From the NCBI GenBank assembly GCA_003427395.1, contig BFEA01000364.1, forward strand, positions 409,610-440,418: a DNA stretch of 30,809 nt, in the 5' to 3' direction. This DNA is from Chara braunii (Eukaryota; Streptophyta; Charophyceae; Charales; Characeae). A program made the translations under genes and the position numbers. A model generated the notes under the pieces. The model was not told the origin of the DNA and searched no databases. It saw only the letters and a list, made by a program, of their open reading frames with translations. The stretch's first letter is position 1; every line of letters starts with the position of its first letter. Below, one piece after another: positions 1 to 9,239 of this stretch.

Positions 1-1056
1 GCGGAAAGGCCACTGGCTATGCAGATCAGGGACATGGCACGAGATTGGGAGAGCTGCAGGGCACATCTGAGAGAGGCCTTTCGACGGCCAGAGCTCCCTC
101 AGCCCAGAGTCGAGAGGCGGCAGAGGAGTCAGAGACCGAGGGACCCTGAGCCCAGGGAGGCGAGACCATCCCGAGGAGGACGGAAGGCCCTAGCCAGGAG
201 AGAGGAGGAGCCGGAGCAGGAGCTAGAGGTTGAAGAGCAAGGGACATATCTTGAGTATGGGTTGGGACCAGTGGAGTTCCATCGTTTTACTGAGGGTGGA
301 TTGAGGAGGTCGCCAGCACACCCACGGGAGGAGCCGCCAGTGTCTGAAGGGCCGTTGAGAGAGTTAAAAACGCATCTGGATATCTCTCAGTGGAAAGCGT
401 CGCCTCAGGATGAGAAGCATGAAGGGCAAGTAGGGGAGGTGCCACGAGAGGAGGTACCACAGGGGGAGATACCGCGAGAGGAGGTGTCACAAGAGAAGGT
501 GCTACGGGAAGAGGCCCAGGGTACTCAGCGAGAGAGAGGGTTGGGCGTAGAGGGGAGACGTGCAGGAAAGGAAGTAATAGAGGTTGGAGAGGACACGCCC
601 CCACAAACGCCAGCAGTGGGTTTGAAACTCGGAGATGCACCAGGGAGCACCCGGCAGGCAGAGGAGAGGTTGCAGGGAGAGGAGGCCCCACTTCTTTCAT
701 CAGAAAGGGTCCCATCACCAGAGGGGAGAGCCGGCAGGAGAAGAGAAAGGGCAGCTGTAAGGAGGGAAACTTTGACTTTGATTGATAACCACCTAGCAGC
801 TTATGCCCAGGAGCATCCAGACCTGGAGGAGCCAGCACCTGCTGAGCCGCGCCAGGAGTCATGCCAGCCCGAGAAGGAGATGGAAGCAGAGATACCAAAG
901 AGGGTCCACCTTCGCACGAAGGAAAGGGCGTCAGTTGGAGAGACGGCTGAAGAAAAGAGGGTGAGAAGAACTAGACGGATAGATGAGATATGGCAGGAGA
1001 GGCAGAGATTGAAGGCAGCGGGGGAGCTCCCGGAGCAGCAACAGGAGGGGCAGTGA
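1..1056 (+). CDS. gag-like retrotransposon ORF, N-terminal part (open at left edge)
   Basis: The frame is open from base 1, so the first visible ATG (base 19) need not be the true start. The protein is extremely rich in Glu, Arg, Gln and Pro. It has short degenerate repeats of the type REEVP/GEIPREEV around residues 140-165, and no signal peptide or membrane segment. It ends at a TGA (1054-1056), but the same frame stays open directly afterwards through 2361. This half and the next ORF therefore look like one long Gag-type reading frame broken by a single stop. The charged, low-complexity composition fits the variable N-terminal part of Gag proteins of Ty3-type elements, as I recall from charophyte genomes. 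There is no catalytic motif. Confidence is good for a transposon-derived ORF and lower for the exact family. Confidence 0.65.
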   Translation, partial: AERPLAMQIRDMARDWESCRAHLREAFRRPELPQPRVERRQRSQRPRDPEPREARPSRGGRKALARREEEPEQELEVEEQGTYLEYGLGPVEFHRFTEGGLRRSPAHPREEPPVSEGPLRELKTHLDISQWKASPQDEKHEGQVGEVPREEVPQGEIPREEVSQEKVLREEAQGTQRERGLGVEGRRAGKEVIEVGEDTPPQTPAVGLKLGDAPGSTRQAEERLQGEEAPLLSSERVPSPEGRAGRRRERAAVRRETLTLIDNHLAAYAQEHPDLEEPAPAEPRQESCQPEKEMEAEIPKRVHLRTKERASVGETAEEKRVRRTRRIDEIWQERQRLKAAGELPEQQQEGQ

Positions 1057-2361
1057 TCAGAGGCAGCACGAGCACTCCCGGGTCAGCCACCCAGCGCGCC
1101 AGCTAGGGCCGTGGAGATTCCTGAGATGTGGAGGGACTTCAAGGAGCAGAGAGGAGAGGAACTTCCATCGCCAGTTAGAGCCGGGTTTGGAGTGGCCAGG
1201 AAGGCGGAAGAGAGGTTAGATCGTAAAATCAAGTTCCTGGCCAAGACCACTTTTGACCGGCACTTGTTATTAGAGGGCGATCTGGCGGGGAAGAAAATGA
1301 AGGAAGCCAGCCATGGAGTACGCTTGGAGGCTATGGAAATGGAAATTCAGGAACTCAGGGCCTTGGTGGCCAGCCAGGCAGCTATCATCGAGAGTTTGAG
1401 GCAGCAAACCCAGGGAAGGGTGGACAGGCCAGAGAGCAGCAGGCAGGGAGAGCAGAGGCAGCCGGGACAAGGATTGCCAGGACAGCCATCTGCAGCAGAG
1501 CCTCGCCAGGAGCCACCTATGGGGAGAGCTATCCTGGAACCAGAGGAGGCGAGAGCCCGGAGACAGGCGGAGAGAGAGGCATTCGAGTTTAGAGCCCCTN
1601 CTGAGCTCGCAACGCTGCCAGTNNTGGCGGCAGGCCCAGTCGTACCTTTGGTAGTAGAGGAGGGGCCGCCACCATCTAGCAGTGAGCCGGCCCAGGGCTC
1701 AGCAGAGGGATCCATGGGCGTGCTCCTTGAGGTGGTGCATACTATGCAGGAAGAGGTGAGTTTGTTTTCGCCTGAGCAGAGGATAGAGGAGTCTCTAGAG
1801 AGAGAGATGGGGATTGAGGTAGAGGGTGCTATCGAGAGCAGGCTCCAGAAAATGGGCACACCTGAGTATGGACCAGAGGAGATTGAGGAGCANCCCANGA
1901 CAGTNCCAGGAGAGACACTCNAGAGGAGGCCTCAGAGGTTGGACATGCCTGAGTACGTCCCAGCGACAGGGGATTTGAGGAGTAGATTGGGATCTTGGGC
2001 TACTGGATCTGAATCTGGGGGACCGGTTCCTGGGACGGAGCAGCAGGAGGTCGTTAGTACCACNGCTCCTCGACAGGAGCNGCAGGAGGTTGTTAGTACC
2101 TTGGTAGGATCTCCTTCATCGCCACCTCCTCAGCCCAGGAAGAAGAAATTCAAGAGAAAAGTAGATCAGCTATGTTTTTACTGCAAGAGGGACGTGCATC
2201 TGGCTTTGGACTNTCTCGAGTTTCTTGAGGATAAGGCAGCAGGGAAGGTCTCAGAGGTAGAAGGTAAAATGTATNATAAACAGGGTAGCATAGTAGANAA
2301 ATCCGCAGATGGACTTAGGGCTCAGTTATATAGGCAAAACCAGGAGGAATTGAGGAGGTAG
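1057..2361 (+). CDS. gag-like retrotransposon ORF, C-terminal part with CCHC zinc knuckle
   Basis: Same frame as the upstream ORF and open from directly after its TGA. The first ATG is at 1126, and there is no good reason to think it is a real start. A heptad-like segment rich in Leu, Glu and Gln (bases about 1315-1410) is a probable coiled coil. Near the C-terminus, bases 2173-2214 encode Cys-x2-Cys-x4-His-x4-X. The last codon is TNT, so it can be Cys, which would give the retroviral-type nucleocapsid zinc knuckle (CCHC) that binds RNA. The frame ends at TAG 2359-2361, 48 codons after the knuckle. No protease, reverse transcriptase or integrase frame follows in the next 8 kb, so the copy is non-autonomous, truncated, or has its pol elsewhere. 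Several N bases fall inside the ORF. Confidence 0.7.
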   Translation, partial: SEAARALPGQPPSAPARAVEIPEMWRDFKEQRGEELPSPVRAGFGVARKAEERLDRKIKFLAKTTFDRHLLLEGDLAGKKMKEASHGVRLEAMEMEIQELRALVASQAAIIESLRQQTQGRVDRPESSRQGEQRQPGQGLPGQPSAAEPRQEPPMGRAILEPEEARARRQAEREAFEFRAPXELATLPXXAAGPVVPLVVEEGPPPSSSEPAQGSAEGSMGVLLEVVHTMQEEVSLFSPEQRIEESLEREMGIEVEGAIESRLQKMGTPEYGPEEIEEXPXTXPGETLXRRPQRLDMPEYVPATGDLRSRLGSWATGSESGGPVPGTEQQEVVSTXAPRQEXQEVVSTLVGSPSSPPPQPRKKKFKRKVDQLCFYCKRDVHLALDXLEFLEDKAAGKVSEVEGKMYXKQGSIVXKSADGLRAQLYRQNQEELRR

Positions 2362-2950
2362 GGTCGGTTTTGTCTATATAAGTGAGCGAGCATTTTTGTG
2401 AGGTATCAACTTAGGTCCTGTGTAATACCCTCTTAGACTTAGAGGACTTTTTGTTGATTGCTATTAATCTAGATATGAACTCTATTGTTTATACTGAGTT
2501 GGGGTTTTGGGGGTCAGGATGGTTTAGATGAGGCATGTACATATTTAGGTAGTCTACGCCCTGACCTTTGAGACACAGATCGGACATGTATTCTAGGGGT
2601 AGTTATTAATGTAAGTTTGGTGTGACTTGGGTTGAGTGAGCTATGATTGATTTTATTTTCTTAAGTATATATTATGATGAGGTTTTTGACCATTCTTATA
2701 TGTGACGATCACTTATCACTCTCACATGTGTGGCTGTACTCTGATGTATGATGAGTTTGTGTGGACGATGTGTGAAAAACATCTGGTGTATTATAGGTAC
2801 TGTGAGTATGATTGTAAGTAAAACTGTCTACTCCTCGGTATACTTGTGCGACCTGCCTACGGCAACTGATAAGGCAGAGTATACGGGGAGGAAGCGCAGT
2901 CCGTCTGTGAAAGCTATCTAAGTTGTGATGAGGACCCATAAGATGGTCTC
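2362..2950. other. non-coding stretch after gag
   Basis: AT-rich sequence without a credible ORF. A TATA-like string (CTATATAAG, about 2374-2382) lies just after the gag stop, but nothing shows that it is a promoter. I see no tRNA or other RNA gene here. Confidence 0.4.
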
Positions 2951-2954
2951 TCAG

Positions 2955-3215
2955 TGATGTTCTGTTTTATGATGGGACCCCCTTAGATTNTNGAAAAGGG
3001 GGGATGTTTTATGATGTGTTGTGATGTAACGAAACCCCTCGTGACTTTGAGAGAGGGGGTGTTTGGTTTATGATGAGACCCTCGTGATTTCTGGAAGAGG
3101 GAATGTATTGTTTATGGCGAAACCCCTCGTGATTTTTGGAAAAGGGGGGTGTTTTGTTTATAAAAAGAGTCCCGTTTGAATGGTTGGAAAAGGGGAGAGG
3201 TTTTTTTGTTGGAAA
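2955..3215. repeat. degenerate 40-47-bp minisatellite, about five hairpin-forming units
   Basis: About five imperfect units follow the plan ACCCCTC-GTGATTTTTGG-AAAAGGGGGG-TGTTTTGTTTATGATG. Each unit pairs its CCCCTC block with its own GGGGG block, with roughly ten bases between. The G-rich half followed by TGTTTT also resembles a polypurine tract next to an LTR start, but it recurs in every unit and so cannot mark one LTR edge. Units are diverged and some carry N. Confidence 0.6.
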
Positions 3216-3539
3216 ACTCATCCTCAGAAGTGACTTAATTGATTTATGGCATGACGAGTTGTTGGATGGGTGATAGAGTCTGACGGAAAGGGCCACTTTT
3301 GTTTGAAACGTTTGAGAAAGTCGCAATGAGTGCAGGGCGAGAGATGTCTCAGGGTGGGTGGTTGCTGGCTCTAATCAAGTCAGGGGTCACGGCATGGTGG
3401 ATTTAGCGGTGATTTTGCTTGTAGGCGTGCGAGGGATGCCGTGCCTATTGAAGGAGGGCTGGTAAATGCCTTCGGACCCCTGCGTATCGCGCAGTGGGCC
3501 TCTGATTTTGTTTTGCGACGCCCCGTCTAACCACCTGTG

Positions 3540-4440
3540 CTAATTTAGGGACATTTGAAGAAAGGCCAAGCTAACGGAAAAGAAGTTAGTACCTCTAGGG
3601 CGTAACCCCATTGGATGGCTGCTAGCCGGCGCAACCTGGCTGCGGGACCGCGAGGTAAGAGTTTAAGGGGGGTTGCCCGCCCCAATGAAATTACTCCGCG
3701 GGATAATGATGGTTGAAAACTTTAGGGGGGAAATCATGATTGAGTGCTTACTAGTAAGTAACCTATCGTTGCGTAACCAACGAAGGTACTGCCGTTAAAT
3801 AACCATGCGGTGGGTCGTGGTCCTGGTCCGATCAGCCAGGCTATGGTGGGCCAAGGTGGAGACCTAGCCTTTTTGTACTAGACTGCAGAAAGAGCTGAGC
3901 GAATATTAAATATACATATATACTTGCGTGTATTTGATTGCGAGAAATTTTTTAGAAGGAAGGCGAGAGTGCCTTCAAAAGGTCTCGATTAAGGCCCGCG
4001 TCTCTAGTTTTTGCCAGGACTAGGGGCACCCAACGAAAAGTCGAAGGTTGTCTAGGACCGGGGAGAGGACGATTGGGAAGGTCTTTGGAACTTATGCTGC
4101 CATTATCCTAATTTCTGGACGGTGTGAGGCCCAGGTTAGAAACCTGGCAGCATATAGTTGTGAAGACATGGTTTGATGGAGGCCTCTACCCTGTGTTTGT
4201 CGGCTAATCGGATTGGCTCTTGTTTCGTCAGCATTTGGAATGTGGATGGATTTATAGCTTTTTGATGTGGCGAAGCGACGGGGACATCGCTTAATATGGT
4301 CCGGTAAGCTGTCGGTGCGAATACCCTTACAAGGGTATCCGCCGTGGTTTTTGCAAGTGACAGAAAATAGTTGTAATCTAGAGTTTAAGTATACCGCGCT
4401 AAGCGAGGTTGCGTCTGTAATTGCGTTGACTAGGTGGTTG
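3540..4440 (+). rRNA. diverged small-subunit (18S-like) rRNA segment, 3' part
   Basis: Several blocks align, in the right order, with the 3' half of eukaryotic 18S rRNA as I know it. 3694-3738 resembles the block before the central pseudoknot (CCGGGGGGAG and GCTGAAACTTAAAGG). 3771-3814 resembles TAACGAACGAGACC through CTAGCTACGCGG. 3950-4040 resembles TTAGAGGGAC and AGGTCTGTGATG. 4262-4435 resembles the decoding region (TGAATGGTCCGG) and the very 3' end (TTTAGAG, CGTAACAAGGTTTCCGT). Sequence identity is low, yet helices are still well formed. The tip of the helix-44 equivalent is a perfect 8-bp hairpin (4321-4338), and 3959-3976 is a perfect 6-bp hairpin. The 5' half of 18S is not recognisable. 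It could be an old pseudogene or a very divergent copy. Confidence 0.5.
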
Positions 4441-5040
4441 ACCACAATAGCGAGTGCGTGGGCGCGCAAGTTTAAGGCGCGCGTGATTATTTTCTGATAT
4501 TGATTGTAAGGCCGATCCGGACCTCGGTCGTTTTGCTTATTGTTATTATTTATTTATTTTTGATTAAGCAGGAATTAAGGATATTTTCTTTTGATTGGTA
4601 CTATATAAGCAAGCCGGCGCAGGCAAATGGGGGTCGCGCAGCCGTTTTGTTGGCCCAAAGCGCCGTGCCATACCGTCTCGTATGGTACTCTGCGGGCACT
4701 AATCTCAGGCTTGGGCATAGCCCTATAGGTAACGACAGCGGGTTGTTACTATGAAGGTTCGGGGATCGAGGTCAGCAGGCGTCGGCGCGGCGGCAGCCGA
4801 GTAGCATGGAGCGAAAACCTGAGGGGTTGAGGGCCCTGTGGGGCTATCCCCCTCGGTTTTGCCTATGGGTGCGGCGGCGGTCTCAAGCCGCGGGGCTGGC
4901 ACTGTGCCAGCGATCCCGCGACTCCCCGACGTTACTGTTATTTTATTTTATTTCCCTTTTGTCTATTGTTCTGGGTCCCTTTTCTATCGCGTCCAGTTTT
5001 GGGACGCGGGATTGCGGTAGGAGCGCGTGAAGGGTTGTAT
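4441..5040 (+). other. spacer-like region between SSU-like and LSU-like segments, hairpin-rich
   Basis: By position this would be ITS1, 5.8S, ITS2 and the start of the large subunit, but I could not identify 5.8S. It holds clear inverted repeats: GCGCGC pairs at 4462-4467 and 4477-4482, CCATAC/GTATGG at 4668-4685, and a long quasi-palindrome at 4889-4920 (stem GCTGGCAC with 1-base loop, extended by CGCGGG/CCCGCG). There is no credible protein gene. Confidence 0.35.
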
Positions 5041-5239
5041 TTGCGGGGTCGCCTGAAGTGCAATTACAAACTATTTTCGTAGTTACGCCGGGGCGCTGTC
5101 CTCAATTGAGGCCCTTCAGGACATCTGTTAAGGTAGGAATGGCGCGGGAAAGGTTCGTGCAGCCACTGCGTAGGGATGACGCAGTAAAATCCGGGAATGA
5201 ACCCGGATGCCGACCGGGCCGGATGCGTGCGCAGTGGGC

Positions 5240-5580
5240 TGGAGTTGGCACCAACACAAGCAAGGCACGACTGATGCGCAGATCATTCGTCGGACTTTGG
5301 GGTTAGAGGTAAAGGCTAATTGAACCGCCTAGTAGCCAGCCTCCTCCGGAGTTTCCCGAAGGATAGCTGGAGCTGTCAGGGGCCGCTTTCTCACCGTGTC
5401 GGACTACTCAGCGACGGGCGGCACCAGAAGGGAGCATCGATCACTACTCCTTGTGGTGTTAGACTTAGCGCGCTATAGTAAAGCAGGGGCACCCGGAGGC
5501 ACCGCTACACTACAGGGAGGACTGAATCACTACCCGGGTGCAGAACTGGTGGAAGCACCGCGGGCCACAGTGAGTACCAA
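5240..5580 (+). rRNA. diverged large-subunit (25S/28S-like) rRNA segment, copy A
   Basis: The segment from GCACGACTGATGCGCAGATC (5266-5285) through GGATAGCTGGAGCT (5362-5375) aligns base for base with the conserved eukaryotic 25S/28S block near position 900. That block runs through ACTGACGTGC, AAATCGTTCGTC, GACTAATCGAACC, CTAGTAGCTGG, CTCCGAAGTTTCCC and GGATAGCTGG. Differences are mostly transitions. GCAGAACTGG at 5540 sits 227 bases downstream, close to my by-eye spacing of about 220 bases in normal 25S (GGTAAGCAGAACTGGCGATG). This is rRNA-derived beyond reasonable doubt. Whether it is transcribed cannot be seen. Confidence 0.8.
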
Positions 5581-5689
5581 GGGCCGATGGACAGGCTACG
5601 GTAGGAGGTAAGAGCGGAGTACGAGTGTAGTGTAGTACGAACGAACCCGGATGGGTTCCTGCGTCGGGTACGTGTAGAAAACGGAGCGG

Positions 5690-6000
5690 GGTAGAGGCCG
5701 GCGAGGAGGCTGGCAGTACACGGATGGGCAGAACCGCCCGTAGGAACTGGGTATAGGGGCGAAAGACTAATCGAACCGGCTAAAAGCCGGGTCCTCCCGA
5801 GGGTTCTCCGCGGGCTGGCCATATAGCGCTGCGCTGCGCTGCATTGCAGGGGAAGGACGTGTGTCGTGAGAGCGAGGCGGAGCAACGGGAGGGAGCAACG
5901 GGCATGCCGGACAGTGCTGTGCAACAGCGGGCGGAGTGTTGAGGCGGTGTGGCGAAGTGGAGACGAGGTAGAGAAGTAGGCTGACTGGACAGCGGGCCAG
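5690..6000 (+). rRNA. diverged large-subunit rRNA segment, copy B of the same region
   Basis: About 450 bases after copy A the same 25S/28S region returns. Here the core (GTATAGGGGCGAAAGACTAA, plus flanking bases, about 5750-5780) is identical to the standard eukaryotic sequence over roughly 29 bases. The following helix is replaced by a perfect new stem, CCGGCT-AAA-AGCCGG (5776-5790), and the rest diverges. AGTAGGCTGACTGG near 5975 may match GCAGAACTGG at the expected distance. Copies A and B have diverged differently from the standard sequence, so they are not a recent duplication. Confidence 0.75.
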
Positions 6001-6184
6001 CCTGAAGGTTGAGCGCAGGGGCACGAACGGGGAGCAGAGCAGAGCATCGAAGGGGTGAATCCGGCGCGATTTCGCGCCAGATACGTGCAACAAGAGAAAT
6101 GGCATAAGTTGGTCATGGCGGAGAGGAAGTACGTCTTCCACACCCTATCCTCGGCGGAATCAAGCGGGGGAAGATACTAGTTTG

Positions 6185-6560
6185 ATGCTTTTAGGCCGGG
6201 CGAATCACATAGAGAGGTTAGTTGTAGGAGAGAGTGAGTAGAATTAGTGTTAGAAGGAGAAAGGACTGCGTTGAGGCCATGGCGGAGGTGAGGGAGGAAG
6301 AGACGAAGAAATGAATATCTCGCTCGTTTCCGATCGGATTCGAGCGAGGAAAGGTGATATTTCTGGGTTTTGACCCCGGGCGAATCAGATAGTACTGCTA
6401 GTTTCAGCATTGGGATAAGTAGATAGAGAGTTAGNAAAAGATCAGACTGCGCTGAGTANTCGGGGATGGCGACGAGAAGGAGAAGTCTGAGTTAAAACAG
6501 ATTGGGTCGGTCATTTCTGAACCGAATTTAGTCATTCAAAGGGTGATTTTGGGGGTTTGG
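6185..6560. repeat. imperfect tandem duplication of about 180 bp
   Basis: CCGGGCGAATCACATAG (from about 6193) and CCCGGGCGAATCAGATAG (from about 6375) start two related units. Each continues with GTTAG, an AGACTGCG-TTGAG/CTGAG block and an ATGGCGGAGG/GATGGCGACG block. Between them lies the hairpin CTCGCTC...GAGCGAG (6331-6357 region). The block lies inside the rDNA-like stretch, but I do not recognise it as rRNA. No protein gene is present. Confidence 0.45.
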
Positions 6561-8060
6561 GGTTAGGCGAGTTGGAATCTGCGGGTGAATTGGCACAATA
6601 GTCAGTAGGGTAGGAGGTATAGTTGTTGTGAGTTGCGCCTGGNGGGGGATGGTAGGCTAGTATATGAGTATGGAATGGATCTACCCGTGTTTAGGGGCAG
6701 ATTCATTCAACTTNGTATAACCTACTGCCAAGAGCGGCGCGAAGGAACAGCGGGGTTGGAAGCTTACCTGGTGGCCACCGCAACTCTCTCTCTCCAAAAC
6801 GCTTNTTAAGGGGCTCTCTCAGGCCGNGGTATTNACACCATGACAGCGAGTGAACCCGGTCGTACGAGCGACCANGTGCAGGCGCCTACCAAGACACAGT
6901 AGGGAGCTCGAGGCTGAGCGACGGGGCCGGGCGCGAAACACCTACCACAGAAAGTCAGAGAGGCCAAGTGAACTGGGAGTCGGGCTACGCTAGGGTCGGT
7001 GNTGAGCGACTCGAANGGGGCACGGTGTAGGGTAGTATGTCTACCCGAGTTTCAGCAGGGAAACACACCCTCAGTTGCTCGCGTCACGAGTGGTGAAATG
7101 AGATTCGTGACTGTGACCCCCGCTATATTGACCTTTACGAGTTCACCTGGACGTTTGTACTTACAGCAGCTACAGTTGTTGTCGTCACGAGGATTCAGTT
7201 GGTGTGTATCCGGGCCGGGCTCATGGTCAACGACTTCACTCCCGCTTAGCAAGGCTCGTGCAGCAGGGCTCCTTGGCTTTAGAATGTGTGTCTAGCGGGA
7301 ATACTGGCTGGCTACTTCGAAGGATGGGGAGAGGCGCCAGGTTGGGTTTAAAAGTGGTCCGCCCGGTACTACATTTTGAGATTGGGACTCCGCTTGTACT
7401 GTTAGTCAAGGTGGAGTGACTACAGACGGTGGGTCGTGCAAGAGTATGCTGCGAAGTTGCTGTTGAAACGAGGAAGGGGAATGCTACAGGCGGGATGAGC
7501 CAAACGGACTGTGGGCTACAGAACTGTGGACTGTGGACTACAAAACTNTGAACTGCGGACTGGCTNTTGGCTGTTATGGCAGACTGCGCACGGACTNTTG
7601 CTGTTGCANTTGGTTGTTGGGTTACGTAGCCGTGCATAGACTACTGNTTCANNACCATCGCAAGTTGTGCACAGATTGCCACTGCTGAAAACCACGGCTT
7701 TTGNTGTTGGACTGCAGTTATTNCTGTTGGNTAAAGCTGTGTGCGACGATATCTGCCGCTGGGTTACTGCTGTTACCGCTGGCTGTTGCCATATGTCGCT
7801 GCGTTTGTGGCAGAACCACTGCTGTTGCTACCTGACCACTGTCGTATATTGATGTTGCGCCAAGGGACTGCGTATGAATTGTTTCTATGACTAAGGANCN
7901 TTACACGCTGNTAAACGGCCGCGATCGGGCGAGGCTTGGAGAGGTGGCCGGACTNNACGAGGAGGGAAGCTAGTGCTGCGTTTTANAAAGGGTTAGTAGA
8001 GGGTTTGACTTCAACATTTTGAACCGGAACNTTGGTCAAGCTGATACTAATTGGCTCCCA
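6561..8060. other. unassigned part of the rDNA-like stretch
   Basis: There is no convincing ORF. Short CTGTTG/ACTGTGG-type repeats lie at 7500-7850, and ambiguous bases are scattered. By position it would be the middle of a large-subunit gene, but I could not align the usual conserved blocks (for example the peptidyl-transferase region), so it stays unassigned. Confidence 0.3.
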
Positions 8061-8079
8061 TTGCGGGGGCCCTCAGGCG

Positions 8080-8300
8080 CATCAAGGCAACAAGGCCCTC
8101 TCTTGCGAGACTGAGAGCACCACTCTTGGATCTAAGTCTNCTCTATTGGGTACGAGAGGAAGGCNGCAGGCGGGATTGCAACCCGTAGGTCCGCGCTGAG
8201 GCCTCTGTGGGAGGTTCGCCCCACCGATTGNGGGAGCTCTGCCGGAACCTAGGCGAGGTTCTGGAGGCAGGGAACCATCAGGTATATACCTTTTCATCTG
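8080..8300 (+). rRNA. possible 3' part of large-subunit rRNA, sarcin-ricin-loop-like motif
   Basis: GTACGAGAGGAA at 8150-8161 equals the invariant sarcin-ricin-loop core (AGTACGAGAGGAACC) apart from its edges. TTGCGAGACTGAG about 50 bases upstream resembles TCGTGAGACAGGT, which precedes the loop in eukaryotic 28S. The flanks are diverged. The order and distance from the copy A/B segments fit a gene of about 3.3 kb. The motif alone is short, so confidence is moderate. Confidence 0.45.
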
Positions 8301-8546
8301 TACAACCTACTNCCACCCCTGTTTTGTTTATCCCCCTGTAGTATGATTATTGTATGCATGCGATTGTCCCTATGGTTTTTGCTTTCTCTTCAGGANCTAA
8401 TTAGACTAACTGGAAAAAAAAAAAAAAAAAGTGTGAGAATGAAGCCTAAGTTTCTACTTTGTTCTGATTGAAAGCAGACTAAGGATGAATTGGGGGGAAG
8501 GTGGGAGGAAGGTAGACTGCATGTGTTTGACCGGGTCAACCAAAGN

Positions 8547-9229
8547 CTGAGCATTNTTTCTACTGTGAATGGCTCAGGGCTATNTTTATTTGGCTGTTTT
8601 TCTGAAGGACCAGACATTGTTTCTACTGTGAATGGNCTGGTCGCTGTGTTTATTTGATTGTNTCTGGGGAACCANGCATTGTTTCTACTGTGAATGGCCT
8701 GGTTACCTTAGTTAACTCTGAGGGTTTGTCTGATTGAAGGGGTTTAAATTCTTGTTTATTTTGAGGGAGGATTTTTTGGTCTAAGGCTAAGCATTGTTTC
8801 CATGGTGAATGGTTTAGCCTGAAAACCACGCACATAATTTAAACTAAGTATAAAGGAAAGTATTTTATGTATACTTGCATGTGAACTGGCAGCTGGGCAT
8901 TGTTTCTACTGTGAATGGTCCAGCGTTAAGCCATATCATTAAGAAGAGAAAAAGAGAAAATACAAAGTATAAATGGAAATACTTTGGGCAAGATGAACAT
9001 TGTTTCTACTGTGAATGGTTCAGTCCCCTGCCCATATTTGCTTTTTCTTTTGAAAACAAAGTTAGAGAAATACTAAATTTTAGGTATTAAACAGNTCANG
9101 GCGGCTAGGCATTGTTTCCATNGCGAATGGCCTAGTCATCTGCCCAAAAGAAGAGAGAAGTGGTTGTGCANCCTGTTCGTGTATATCGTGAAGGCAAGTT
9201 GGGCATTGTTTCCATGGCGAATGGTCCAG
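8547..9229. repeat. array of eight hairpins with conserved inner block and covarying stems
   Basis: Eight copies of CATTGTTTCTACTGTGAATG (with a following G) start at 8552, 8615, 8677, 8792, 8898, 8998, 9110 and 9204. Each is enclosed by a stem whose sequence differs between copies while pairing is kept: CTGAG/CTCAG, GACCAG/CTGGTC, ACCANG/CCTGGT, GGCTAAG/TTTAGCC, GCTGGG/TCCAGC, TGAA/TTCA (plus outer GGGCA/TGCCC), CTAGG/CCTAG and TTGGG/TCCAG. Copies 4, 7 and 8 have TTTCCATGG (one with an N) in the middle instead of TTCTACTG, which gives a palindromic CCATGG in the loop. Spacing is 62-63 bases for copies 1-3 and 94-115 afterwards, and the spacers are otherwise mostly unrelated. No protein frame explains the pattern. 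Stem covariation points to selection on an RNA or cruciform structure. Function unknown. Confidence 0.85.
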
Positions 9230-9239
9230 CTCTATGTCT

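Noticed and set aside
287-898. 203-codon minus-strand ORF
   Set aside because: It is the antisense shadow of the gag-like frame.
2995-3006. Polypurine tract plus TGTTTT as a 3' LTR start after gag
   Set aside because: The same string recurs in each minisatellite unit and no matching LTR end was found.
5505-6143. 212-codon minus-strand ORF rich in Ser, Pro, Leu and Arg
   Set aside because: It overlaps recognisable large-subunit rRNA sequence on the plus strand. GC-rich rRNA commonly gives such frames.
8547-9229. CRISPR array reading of the regular blocks
   Set aside because: The spacers are mostly longer than the repeats and vary in length. The repeat's flanks co-vary as stems, and the DNA is clearly eukaryotic.
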